NCBI RefSeq assembly: GCF_024494385.1
Contig: NZ_JAEVLT010000014.1
Coordinates: 50,217 to 114,216 of the forward strand
Direction of reading: 5' to 3'
DNA length: 64,000 bases
Origin: Bacillus sp. EB600
Lineage (GTDB): Bacteria; Bacillota; Bacilli; Bacillales; Cytobacillaceae
A program made the translations under genes and the position numbers. The notes below the pieces were generated by a model. The model saw only the letters and a list, made by a program, of their open reading frames with translations, did not search any database and had not been told where the DNA came from. Of this stretch, positions 1 to 8,043 are shown one piece after another; the stretch's first letter is position 1; every line of letters begins with the position of its first letter.

Positions 1-1159
1 TCGCAAAATTTTTCGCATTTCCATCCCAGACGACCGTTTTCCATTCCCCTAGTTCTTGGCCTTCTGCAATATCATCTGCTCTTAAAAAGCGGTCGGAGCG
101 GTATGCGTCCTTCTTCGCTGTTAACATCACAAGGAAAGGCAAATCGGTATATTGTTTGGCGTACTCCATGAAATAAGGAGTTTCTTTATCTACGTAAAAT
201 TCCTTTAAAATGACATGAGTCATTGCCATTGCCAGCGCTCCGTCCGTACCTGCTTTTGCCGGCAGCCAGATGTCGGCAAATTTTTCATATTCGGCATAAT
301 CTGGACTAACCCCAACTACTTTCGTTCCGTTATACCTCGACTCCACCATAAAGTGAGCATCAGGAGTTCTTGTTTGCGGGATATTCGTTCCCCAAATTAT
401 AAAATACTTGGAATTATACCAATCCCCGCTTTCCGGAACATCCGTTTGATCCCCCCAAACTTGCGGTGATGCTGGTGGGAGATCCGCATACCAATCGTAA
501 AAACTTAAGATTGTGCCGCCGATTAAGGATAAAAATCTTGTCCCACCTGAATAGCTGACCATAGACATAGCGGGGATCGGACTGAAACCGACAATTCGAT
601 CGGGTCCGTATTTTTTAATCGTATAAATAGAAGCCGCTGCAATCATTTGACAAATATCTTTCCATGATCCGCGGACAAATCCCCCTTTTCCGCGCGCCTT
701 GACATAACGTTCGCGTTTTACCCGATCAGAGACAATATTCTCCCAGGCTTTGACAGGATTGCTTCCTTTTTCAAGTTCCTCTTTCCATAAGGCATAAAGA
801 TCCCCCCGGATATAAGGATACTTTACACGGGTTGGACTATATGTATACCAGGAAAAGCTTGCGCCGCGGGGACATCCTCTCGGTTCATATTCAGGGAAGT
901 CATCGCCTGTTGAGGGGTAGTCCGTTTGTTGGGTTTCCCATGTGATAATGCCGTCTTTGACATGGATTTTCCAGCTGCACGAACCGGTGCAATTTACTCC
1001 ATGAGTGGAACGGACGACTTTATCATGTCCCCAACGGTTTCGATAGACAGCTTCCCAATCCCGTGGGCGGGGATTTTCCTCTGTCCAACCATCATTAATC
1101 CGTTCTCCTCGTACGAGATGTTTAAGGGAATGCAATAAATTTTTTTTATTTTTTTCCAT
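1..1159 (-). CDS. narG: Respiratory nitrate reductase alpha subunit (partial, N-terminal part)
   Basis: Molybdenum-bis-MGD catalytic subunit of membrane-bound nitrate reductase, which reduces nitrate to nitrite at the cytoplasmic face with electrons from NarH and NarI. About 386 codons are present; the gene runs off the left edge. The reverse-strand translation shows the N-terminal 4Fe-4S ligand pattern of NarG (STHGVNCTGSCSW, then RGCPRG) and the FYDWYADLPPASPQVWG segment that carries the Mo-ligand aspartate. The ATG at 1159 follows a G-rich ribosome binding site and overlaps the end of the upstream small gene by 14 bases, so the two are probably translationally coupled. No Tat or Sec signal is seen, as expected for a cytoplasm-facing NarG. 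Identification is very sure; the remainder of narGHJI should lie to the left. Confidence 0.97.
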   Translation of the reverse strand, partial: MEKNKKNLLHSLKHLVRGERINDGWTEENPRPRDWEAVYRNRWGHDKVVRSTHGVNCTGSCSWKIHVKDGIITWETQQTDYPSTGDDFPEYEPRGCPRGASFSWYTYSPTRVKYPYIRGDLYALWKEELEKGSNPVKAWENIVSDRVKRERYVKARGKGGFVRGSWKDICQMIAAASIYTIKKYGPDRIVGFSPIPAMSMVSYSGGTRFLSLIGGTILSFYDWYADLPPASPQVWGDQTDVPESGDWYNSKYFIIWGTNIPQTRTPDAHFMVESRYNGTKVVGVSPDYAEYEKFADIWLPAKAGTDGALAMAMTHVILKEFYVDKETPYFMEYAKQYTDLPFLVMLTAKKDAYRSDRFLRADDIAEGQELGEWKTVVWDGNAKNFA

Positions 1160-1436
1160 CGATGCCTTTCCCCCCTGTCAACTGATCTCGAAGGGGATTG
1201 AAATTTTCCCCTACTAATCGAAAAGCTTCCTTACCAGCGTTAAATTCCGCTAAAAAAATATTCCAATCTGCTGCATTCGCTGCTGAAAGGATGAGATGTT
1301 GCAAGGTATTCATATCATCAATTTCATAGATTTTCGCTATCATTTCACCAGTAATCTTTCCAAACCTCATCTGCACCAAAGCAATTAAATCTTCTCTGTC
1401 CCCAACGAGCAGTGCATCTGTTTCAAATGAAAACAA
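1146..1436 (-). CDS. Small uncharacterised protein upstream of narG
   Basis: A 96-residue acidic, probably cytosolic protein with no signal peptide, membrane segment or cysteine motif. I do not recognise the family. It starts with TTG, chosen because a strong AAAGGAGGTG site lies at the right distance and no ATG is nearby. Its 3' end overlaps the narG start by 14 bases and it lies 16 bases behind the next small gene, so it belongs to the same transcription unit. The C-terminus is glycine- and lysine-rich (TGGKGIDGKK). By position it may serve nitrate reductase maturation or regulation, but that is inference from context only. Confidence 0.75.
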   Translation of the reverse strand: MFSFETDALLVGDREDLIALVQMRFGKITGEMIAKIYEIDDMNTLQHLILSAANAADWNIFLAEFNAGKEAFRLVGENFNPLRDQLTGGKGIDGKK

Positions 1437-1452
1437 TCCCTTCCACCTCCTT

Positions 1453-1758
1453 TTATGGCTTCATCATTTTATAATAATCTGCAATTAACAACGCCTTACA
1501 TCTTGACGCGACCTCTTCAAAAAAATCAGTTACTGCTTCGTCCGGATGCGTTGCCTGTTCCATGCTGAAATTTGCAGATACTAATTGTGAAAAATCAGCA
1601 GTAAACCTTACTATGACATCTAAACCATTCTCGCTTTTCAGTAGAGTGGCATGAACATCATATGGATGGAGATGATAGGTTGATAAGATTTCAACCATTC
1701 TGTTATATAATTCTGGTGCCGCAAAGCGTAATAATCTTTCCTCTACCAAATTCATCAC
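1453..1758 (-). CDS. Small uncharacterised protein in the narG operon
   Basis: About 98-101 residues, predicted soluble mixed alpha/beta, with no recognised motif. The start is uncertain: GTG at 1758 and ATG at 1755 lie inside or immediately after the AAAGGTG ribosome binding site, so the TTG at 1749 (protein beginning VEERLLRF) has the best spacing. It lies 23 bases after the hemerythrin-like gene and 16 bases before the next small gene, which argues for one operon ending in narG. Function is unknown. The compact, ungapped layout with narG is the only functional hint. Confidence 0.72.
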   Translation of the reverse strand: MMNLVEERLLRFAAPELYNRMVEILSTYHLHPYDVHATLLKSENGLDVIVRFTADFSQLVSANFSMEQATHPDEAVTDFFEEVASRCKALLIADYYKMMKP

Positions 1759-1781
1759 CTTTTTCCAATACTTTCTGTGTG

Positions 1782-2207
1782 TTATCTTCCGTAATTAGGT
1801 AGCAGTTTATTCATTTCATCTTCATTATGGATCGAATCGACAACTAAAAGGGAATCAAGCAAAGAGAGCATCCTTTCATCGATCTCATTCTTAATGAGTA
1901 GATTTTTCATTTCTGAAACCATCCTTCGCATTAGATCATGATCTCTCGTTAGCTGGATGACGAGCTGACCTAAATTAGGGTTTTCTTCAACAAGCTCCCG
2001 GTATAATCCCTCTTCTTCAGCTTCGGCATGCTTCAGTGTACGTGATTCCCAATGTTCGATGGCAATTTCAGCAACTTGTATTGTTCGTTCCTTTTCTTTC
2101 TCTTCCAGATATTTTTGAAATAAGTCCCTTAATTCTTTTGCTTCATTTAGTGCCGCCTCATGGATGGATGAATGGGCATCCTGTTTCTTTAAACTCGGTC
2201 CTGACAT
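1782..2207 (-). CDS. Hemerythrin HHE-domain protein
   Basis: A 141-residue all-helical protein of the HHE cation-binding (hemerythrin-like) family, usually a di-iron protein that binds or senses O2 or NO, or repairs iron-sulfur centres. Candidate iron ligands are H52, H60 with E64 (HAEAEE), H90 (RDHD) and H127 with E131 (HNEDE), the normal spacing of the four-helix bundle. The ATG follows TAAGGAGAATCC. It heads the run of genes leading into narG, so it is probably co-expressed with nitrate respiration and may protect against, or respond to, nitrite-derived NO. No FNR-like palindrome was found by eye upstream. Confidence 0.82.
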   Translation of the reverse strand: MSGPSLKKQDAHSSIHEAALNEAKELRDLFQKYLEEKEKERTIQVAEIAIEHWESRTLKHAEAEEEGLYRELVEENPNLGQLVIQLTRDHDLMRRMVSEMKNLLIKNEIDERMLSLLDSLLVVDSIHNEDEMNKLLPNYGR

Positions 2208-2307
2208 CTGGATTCTCCTTATCTAAACAATTGGATTAACATCTATAAGCCTATCCATAACCATATTCCCTAAACTTCCTCATTATGCTTTTTTGCAAAC
2301 GACAGAA

Positions 2308-2331
2308 AAAGCCGAAAATCAATTTTCAGCT
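2308..2331 (-). terminator. Rho-independent terminator, minus strand
   Basis: On the minus strand an AGCTGAAAAT / ATTTTCGGCT stem with a two-base loop is followed by a T-run. It lies at the end of the PAS-domain remnant and separates it from the hemerythrin-narG operon. Confidence 0.7.
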
Positions 2332-2634
2332 CTTTTGCTCTGTTATATCACTAAATAATCCAAGATAATATTTTACTTTCCAATGTTCACTTTACTAATG
2401 ATCAGCCATTCTAATAAAGTTTCTCCATCTTTTCGTTTGTTCCATATCTCACCTTGCCAATAACCATGTTTAGGAATCGAATCACATATTTTTTGATAAA
2501 AGGTCTGATCATGCTTTCCTGACTGAAATATGTTGGTTTTTTTTCCCGCAACCTCATTCACTGTGTATCCAGTTACCCTTGTAAAAGCATGATTTACTTT
2601 TTCAATAATTCCCTTCGTATTGGTAACCAGACTA
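2326..2634 (-). pseudogene. PAS-domain sensor fragment (frameshifted remnant)
   Basis: Reverse-strand translation gives a PAS fold: VTNTKGIIEKVNHAF, then FTRVTGYTVNEVAGK, FQSGKHDQTFY and HGYWQGEIWNKRKDG, ending in WLIISK. The first frame stops after VNIGK, but a shifted frame continues immediately with YYLGLFSDITEQKS, the usual end of such PAS domains, before its own stop at 2326. Upstream the frame is closed by a TAA before any start codon. No GGDEF, EAL or kinase partner follows. This is the relic of a longer PAS-containing signalling protein. A short translated product from the internal GTG at 2561 is possible but unlikely. Confidence 0.75.
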
Positions 2635-2667
2635 GTTTAAAACAGCAATATAAAAAAGACACAGGAT

Positions 2668-3426
2668 TTACTCCCATGCCTGTATGTCTAACTGTTGATG
2701 CTGGTTAAATAAACTCGGGTAGGTTAAAAAGCCCAAAATAATCGCAGTTAAAGAGGCTGCAGATAAAATCATAAAGACAATCAAGAGCTGAAAGCGTACC
2801 GCTTGAACCGGATCAGCACCCGCAATGATTTGACCGGTCATCATGCCTGGAAGCTGGACAAGTCCAATCGTTTTTTGCCCTTCAATTGTGGGTATCAGAC
2901 TTGAGCGTATTGATTGTTTTAGAATTGAATAGATTGATTGTTTAACACTTCCGCCAAGGGATAAAATTAGGATTACCTCCTCTTTTCGCATTTCCAGCTC
3001 CCCTTTTAGGCGATTTAAGAAGAGATTTACGATAACCATGGAGTTTCCAATGATCATACCACTGATGGATATTATGTATTGGGGTGTCGGTGGAACAATA
3101 TGTAATCCTAGTAAAAACGCTTGTGTGATTGTTTCAACAATGGCAATTGTTAAAAAGATCTTCCAAAAAATATGAGGTAACCCTTTCCCCCGCTTTGCTG
3201 CATTTTTAGCAGCTACTATGATCATCAACACTAGCATGAGGACAATCACCAATGGATGTCCGAACCCAAAAACCTGTTTTAATATATAGCCTATGATTAA
3301 TAATTGAACGGTGGCTCGGATACTCGTAATTATAAGGTCACGGCCAAGTCCTAATTTAAAACCAATTGAGACAAACAATGATAGGATGACAAAGCTAAAG
3401 CTGAGCAGAAGGGTAAATAAATTCAT
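2668..3426 (-). CDS. fetB: Iron export ABC transporter permease FetB (YbbM, UPF0014)
   Basis: A 252-residue integral membrane protein of the UPF0014/FetB family with about six or seven hydrophobic segments and the family regions GLGRDLIITSIRATVQLL, GMIIGNSMVIVN and LVQLPGMMTGQIIAGADP. With FetA it forms an ABC exporter linked in Escherichia coli to iron efflux and peroxide tolerance. Its ATG overlaps the stop of the upstream fetA-like gene by four bases (ATGA), a translationally coupled pair. The length is normal for the family. Substrate is inferred from the family only. Confidence 0.9.
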   Translation of the reverse strand: MNLFTLLLSFSFVILSLFVSIGFKLGLGRDLIITSIRATVQLLIIGYILKQVFGFGHPLVIVLMLVLMIIVAAKNAAKRGKGLPHIFWKIFLTIAIVETITQAFLLGLHIVPPTPQYIISISGMIIGNSMVIVNLFLNRLKGELEMRKEEVILILSLGGSVKQSIYSILKQSIRSSLIPTIEGQKTIGLVQLPGMMTGQIIAGADPVQAVRFQLLIVFMILSAASLTAIILGFLTYPSLFNQHQQLDIQAWE

Positions 3427-4193
3427 CGCAGATCCCTCTTCCTATCTAAAAACTGCTGGGTCCGTACTTCTTTAGGCTCAGTAAAAAATTGTTTCGTTGG
3501 GGCCGCTTCAACAAGAGTTCCATCGATGATGAGCCACGTTTGATCGCCCACTCTTTCAGCCTGAGATAGATTGTGGGTAACCCAAAGAATGGTTGTATGT
3601 TGTTCTCGGTTAATCCGTAAAATAAGTTCTTCCACTTCTTGGGCCGAAATGGAGTCAAGTGCCGATGTGACTTCATCTAGTAATAAAACAGCAGGTTCAT
3701 TTATTAATGTTCTTGCAAGAGAAAGCCGCTGGCGTTGCCCACCCGAAAGCTCTTTGGCCTCTCTTGATAAAAGCTCTGCTGATAGTCCAACATATTCTAA
3801 GTACTTTTCAGGATCCTTTAATTCTTTCCCATGCAATCGTGCGGGGAGGGTCAAGTTATCCAGAACTGCTCCTTGGAGCATGGGGGCCCCTTGGAAAGCT
3901 ATGCCGACTTGCCGTCTAAGTTCTTTGATATCCCATTCCTGAACATCCTTTCCAAGAATGACGACCTTTCCCTCATCAGGGGTAATCATTAAATTACATA
4001 ATGATAAAATCGTACTTTTACCTGATCCAGAAGGTCCAATGATCGTTAAAATGCTTCCTTCCGCTACCTTGCCGCTGATCCCTTCTAAAACATGGACAAG
4101 CTCATCACGATGGTTAAATGTTTTTTTGATAGAGATCAGTTCCACTGCAGCATCATTATGCTTAGTTTCATCGTTTTTTTGCAAAGAGTTCAT
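3423..4193 (-). CDS. fetA: Iron export ABC transporter ATP-binding protein FetA (YbbL)
   Basis: ATPase of the FetAB-type exporter, about 256 residues. Walker A GPSGSGKST, ABC signature LSGGQRQRLSLARTL, Walker B VLLLDEVTSALDS and the switch histidine in LWVTHNL are all present, so it should be active. The ATG at 4193 is preferred to the GTG at 4202, which falls in the ribosome-binding region, although the binding site is weak. It precedes fetB with a four-base overlap. Both are on the minus strand and form a two-gene operon. Confidence 0.9.
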   Translation of the reverse strand: MNSLQKNDETKHNDAAVELISIKKTFNHRDELVHVLEGISGKVAEGSILTIIGPSGSGKSTILSLCNLMITPDEGKVVILGKDVQEWDIKELRRQVGIAFQGAPMLQGAVLDNLTLPARLHGKELKDPEKYLEYVGLSAELLSREAKELSGGQRQRLSLARTLINEPAVLLLDEVTSALDSISAQEVEELILRINREQHTTILWVTHNLSQAERVGDQTWLIIDGTLVEAAPTKQFFTEPKEVRTQQFLDRKRDLR

Positions 4194-4235
4194 TTTATTC
4201 ACTTCTCACTTTTTTACTTTATCAAAGCCTAAATA

Positions 4236-5654
4236 TTAATTATTATTTGCTCTTTTATTAAGAGTTTTTTTCACATTTTGAATATCCTTAACATTTTTTT
4301 TAGCCATCTTAACATAACATAGAGCTGATGGAATAAGAAAAATCTGCAATAACGATAAAGTGATAATATAGCTATTTGGCTCCTTTGTATAGGAAGCAAC
4401 CAGGCTTAGTAACAGGCCCACACCAACGTTACCAAGTGTTCTTCCTAAACTATTGGAAAGGTTGGCCACGCTAAAGGCTGTCCCGCGGTGTTCAGGAAGA
4501 TTAACATCTGTTAAAAGTGCAAGCCAGTTTGGTGTGTTGGCTGATTGAGCAGCAGACGCAAAAAATGATAATACAAATATCAGCGCAATCCATGGATTTA
4601 CTAGAATTTCCTTTAACAAGCTTAGTAAAATAAAAATAGGATTATTGTCAGTTGGTAAGGATATGTTTGTCATCGGTATCATAAACATGATGATATAAAA
4701 TGGCGCAGTCAAAAAAACAAAGACAGCTGTTAACAGGGCTCTGCCTTTATAGGTTTTTGCTTGAAGTTTGTCACCAAGATGGCCAAAATAAGCTGACGTC
4801 ATACCCCCGAGCTGAAATATAGCATATAGGTATCCGGCTGCAATTATTGCCGTTTTAGTACTATACCCCTGCTGGATAATTTTATAAATATATAAGGTAG
4901 GCAGCCAAATAAGACTTCCAGTAGTAATATTCATAAAAAAAGCCTGTAAAAAAAGATAGGTATTGCTCCCTTTAAAAAGAATTCCAGTAATGTGCTTTGC
5001 TTCGATTATGTAATTATAGGAACTTCCTTCTTTGATGAACTCCTGTAATTCAGGGTCTGATTCTCCCCTTACAGGTTCTTTTACAAATAAATAAAGGATG
5101 ATTAGAAAAAAACCGATAAATCCTACCAATATAAAGGGGGTCCTCCAGGTAGACGATGTGGCTACTAAAGAAGCTAGCAACGAGCCAGCAATACCACCCA
5201 AACCTTGTGTCATTCCCCATAGGCTCAGTATTAAGCCGCGATATTGGTAGGGAATCGAATCTGTTAATACACTGAATCCGATTGAAGCAATACAGCCTAA
5301 GCCTATTCCAGTTAAAATTTGAAAAAATACTAACTGAAGATAACTTTGGCTGTAAGCTGTTAAAAAAACAGATAGCACCCAAATTAATGTACCGATCATA
5401 ATCAGTCTTTTTCGTTTAAACCTCCCGGAAAGATATCCCCAATAAACCGAAGATAGCGCTGTCGTAAGGATATTAATGGCAGAAACAACCCCCATTTTCG
5501 CCACACCAACATGTAAATCTTTGGCAATTGACTGAAATAAGGGAGGAAAGAGTCCTATGATAATATTATCGAATGCTGCAAGTGCAATAAATACAAATAT
5601 TGTATAGATAACTTTAAATTTTTTTAATGTCACCAGTAAATATAGCCCCTTCAA
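4236..5654 (-). CDS. MFS transporter
   Basis: About 465-472 residues with twelve predicted membrane segments and major facilitator features: a SGRFKRKRLIMIGT loop between TM2 and TM3 and a DSIPYQYRGLILSLWG loop. The central cytoplasmic loop (VKEPVRGESDPELQEF) and the second half (GGMTSAYFGHLGDKL) also fit. Substrate cannot be deduced. The start is uncertain: TTG at 5654 lacks a good binding site, while GTG at 5633 follows GAAGGGG with a long spacer. It is divergent from the glucosyltransferase gene, so the two may share a regulatory region near 5660-5820. Confidence 0.85.
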   Translation of the reverse strand: MKGLYLLVTLKKFKVIYTIFVFIALAAFDNIIIGLFPPLFQSIAKDLHVGVAKMGVVSAINILTTALSSVYWGYLSGRFKRKRLIMIGTLIWVLSVFLTAYSQSYLQLVFFQILTGIGLGCIASIGFSVLTDSIPYQYRGLILSLWGMTQGLGGIAGSLLASLVATSSTWRTPFILVGFIGFFLIILYLFVKEPVRGESDPELQEFIKEGSSYNYIIEAKHITGILFKGSNTYLFLQAFFMNITTGSLIWLPTLYIYKIIQQGYSTKTAIIAAGYLYAIFQLGGMTSAYFGHLGDKLQAKTYKGRALLTAVFVFLTAPFYIIMFMIPMTNISLPTDNNPIFILLSLLKEILVNPWIALIFVLSFFASAAQSANTPNWLALLTDVNLPEHRGTAFSVANLSNSLGRTLGNVGVGLLLSLVASYTKEPNSYIITLSLLQIFLIPSALCYVKMAKKNVKDIQNVKKTLNKRANNN

Positions 5655-5822
5655 ATAAAATTCCAGATGATTATTTCTCTTTTTTATACTTTTTTGCCTT
5701 AGACTGCTTTAGTAATATGTAATAGGATAACAAGAAATACAAATAATTAATAATGAACCTACAACAATAAACGAAAACTTTGTTATAATTATACAATACG
5801 CGGTTAGGAAAGGCTTGGTTAA

Positions 5823-6968
5823 ATGAGTAAAAATATCCTTATCATCTCTTCTGAAAATACAGGTCATGGACATAAAAGCATAACAGAGTCATTATTTGAA
5901 AATTCTGTTGGCGAGCATGACGTTAAAATACACGTTGTGGATGGATTCTCACTTGGCGGTCCACTTCTGTTAAGCATCGGTAAATCATACGGTCCGATCA
6001 CACGAAGTGCTGAAGGTTTATGGAAGATGGTTTGGAGCCTATCATCGGTAAAACCAACACTCGTCAATGATCTTATTGCAGGACTTATTAAAACAACGTT
6101 TTTAAGATTACTAGATGAAATAAAGCCAGATTTAATTTTATCGGTGCACCCTAATTTCAATGGTTCCATCCTAAACATTTTAGAGAAGCAACAGATTAAG
6201 ATACCATTTATTACTCTAATTGCTGATCTTGTGAATATTTATCCGCTTTGGGCGGATAAAAGAGCCGATTATATTATTAGTCCAACGGTTGAGGCTAGGG
6301 ATAAATGTATTTCCTATGGGATTCCAAACGAAAAGATAAAAGTTTTGGGCTTTCCCGTTCGTTCTCGATTTTACAGGAAATCACAAAATATAAAAAGAAA
6401 TATTAACCATAATCAACAAATGCCTTTAAATTGTTTGATTATGAGCGGCGGTGAAGGCGTTGGAAATATGAAAATGATTGCCGAAAATCTATTAGATCAT
6501 TTTCATTGCTCAGTAAAAATAGTTGCCGGACGAAATACAAAGCTAAAGACAAAATTAGAAAAATCGCTAAAAGGAAAATATGGAGACAATGTTGAGATTT
6601 ATGGGTTTACTAAAAACATCCAGGATCTAATGTTTTCCTCAGATATTGCATTTACTAGAGGAAGCCCAAATGTGATGTTTGAAGCAGTTGCAACGAATAC
6701 CCCGATTATCATTACCGGAGCATTACCGGGGCAGGAAGAGAGCAATCCGGCTTTTGCGGAGAAATACAATCTTGGTGTCATCTGTAAAGATCCGCAAGAC
6801 ATCAAAGCAACAATGGATGATTTACTTAAAAATGATGCTGAAAAATTAAATGAAATTATTGAAAGCCAAAAGAAATTTATCAATCCAAAGGCAGCCGAGG
6901 ATATCGTCCATTTTATGTTAGAGGTTGAGAATTCTTATAATGAAAATAAAACCGCACTTTCTTTGTAA
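5823..6968 (+). CDS. Processive diacylglycerol glucosyltransferase-like (UgtP/MGDG synthase family)
   Basis: A 381-residue GT28-type glycosyltransferase. The N-terminus NILIISSENTGHGHKSI and the segment LILSVHPNFNGSI match the MGDG synthase/UgtP acceptor domain. The C-terminal half carries the UDP-sugar-binding region (MSGGEGVGNMKMIA, FTRGSPNVMFEAVATNTP, GQEESNP). Such enzymes transfer glucose from UDP-glucose to diacylglycerol at the inner membrane face, giving glycolipid anchors for lipoteichoic acid. It is divergent enough from UgtP that another lipid acceptor is possible. The ATG follows AGGAAAGG, and a TATAAT box lies at 5784-5789. Confidence 0.8.
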   Translation: MSKNILIISSENTGHGHKSITESLFENSVGEHDVKIHVVDGFSLGGPLLLSIGKSYGPITRSAEGLWKMVWSLSSVKPTLVNDLIAGLIKTTFLRLLDEIKPDLILSVHPNFNGSILNILEKQQIKIPFITLIADLVNIYPLWADKRADYIISPTVEARDKCISYGIPNEKIKVLGFPVRSRFYRKSQNIKRNINHNQQMPLNCLIMSGGEGVGNMKMIAENLLDHFHCSVKIVAGRNTKLKTKLEKSLKGKYGDNVEIYGFTKNIQDLMFSSDIAFTRGSPNVMFEAVATNTPIIITGALPGQEESNPAFAEKYNLGVICKDPQDIKATMDDLLKNDAEKLNEIIESQKKFINPKAAEDIVHFMLEVENSYNENKTALSL

Positions 6969-7028
6969 ATGGAATGTAGGCCTGATCAATCACATTCGAA
7001 TGATGACTACATAATCAGCACCCAGCTA

Positions 7029-7058
7029 AAACCCTTTGGATTTTTATCCAAAGGGTTT
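7029..7058. terminator. Bidirectional terminator hairpin
   Basis: AAACCCTTTGGAT and ATCCAAAGGGTTT form a 13-bp perfect stem with a short T loop between two convergent genes, the glucosyltransferase (+) and the FAH-family gene (-). Confidence 0.85.
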
Positions 7059-7075
7059 GTTTATTTATATGTTGT

Positions 7076-7957
7076 TTACTTTAGAATATTTTTTAATTCA
7101 CCGAGCGATTCAATCGTAACGACCATCTCGTCTCCAGACTTTAGCCAAACCTGTTCCCCTTCAGGATATCCTAACGTCACACCCTCCGGAGTTCCTGTAT
7201 AAATAAGATCTCCAGGTCTCAGTGTCATATATTGAGAAATGTAACTAATTAAGACAGCACAATTAAAAATCATGTCGCATGTATTCGCCTTTTGACGTAT
7301 TTCTCCATTAACCCTGCATTCAATCGATAAATTATTAGGGTCAATTTCATCACTCGTGGTAATATATGGGCCAATTGGTGCAAAGCCATCAGGAGTTTTT
7401 CCTAGTAACCACTGACCCGATTTAAATTGCAAATCACGAGCTGAAACATCATTTCCCACACTATACCCGAAGACATATGACAATGCCTCTTCCTCCGTAA
7501 CATGCTTTGCCGTCTTCCCCATTACGATTACCAGTTCTGCTTCATAATCCATATGTTTTGCTTCTTGGGGAATTGCAATCGTTTCCAAATGTGCTGCTAA
7601 TGCACTGTTAAATTTACTAAATAACAGTGGGTACTCCGGTATATCCATCTTCGACTCTTTCGCATGATCAATATAATTTAAACCTACACAGACTATTTTT
7701 TCAGGATTCGTAACAGCTGGTGCGTAATGAATCGTTTCCTCAGAAACAAATAATTCACTTCGACTGTTATCAAGAGCCAGATTAACTAAGCTGTTGACCT
7801 TTGCAACACCTTCGTCTCCTTCCAGAATAACTTCCTGAAGAGTAACCGGCACGCCTTTCTCAAACTTGTCCGCTGCTTCTTTTACATCTAGAATACCCTT
7901 AGCTGTTTTAACACCTAAACGCAGTTCATTCTCTTTTAAAAATTGAAGTAATTTCAA
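7076..7957 (-). CDS. Fumarylacetoacetate hydrolase family protein
   Basis: About 293 residues. The C-terminal two thirds form the FAH fold: VCVGLNYIDHAKES, PLLFSKFNSALAAH, and metal ligands in MDYEAELVIVMGK. GNDVSARDLQ and YTGTPEGVTLGYPEGEQV are also seen. Members hydrolyse or decarboxylate acylpyruvate-like compounds in aromatic catabolism, with Mg2+ or Mn2+. TTG at 7957 is chosen because AAGGGGAG sits seven bases upstream; the ATG at 7963 is too close to that site. It follows the nitronate monooxygenase gene with about 87 bases between and may be co-transcribed. The precise substrate is unknown. Confidence 0.85.
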   Translation of the reverse strand: MKLLQFLKENELRLGVKTAKGILDVKEAADKFEKGVPVTLQEVILEGDEGVAKVNSLVNLALDNSRSELFVSEETIHYAPAVTNPEKIVCVGLNYIDHAKESKMDIPEYPLLFSKFNSALAAHLETIAIPQEAKHMDYEAELVIVMGKTAKHVTEEEALSYVFGYSVGNDVSARDLQFKSGQWLLGKTPDGFAPIGPYITTSDEIDPNNLSIECRVNGEIRQKANTCDMIFNCAVLISYISQYMTLRPGDLIYTGTPEGVTLGYPEGEQVWLKSGDEMVVTIESLGELKNILK

Positions 7958-8043
7958 ATCCATCTCCCCTTAGGTTATATAAAATGTTAGGAACTTCCTT
8001 TTTATTATAATTGAATTTTTCGTTCTAGAATATTAAAAAGGTT

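Noticed and set aside
215..1138. Plus-strand open frames at the left edge
   Set aside because: They lie wholly antisense to narG, which is certain from its iron-sulfur and Mo-site motifs.
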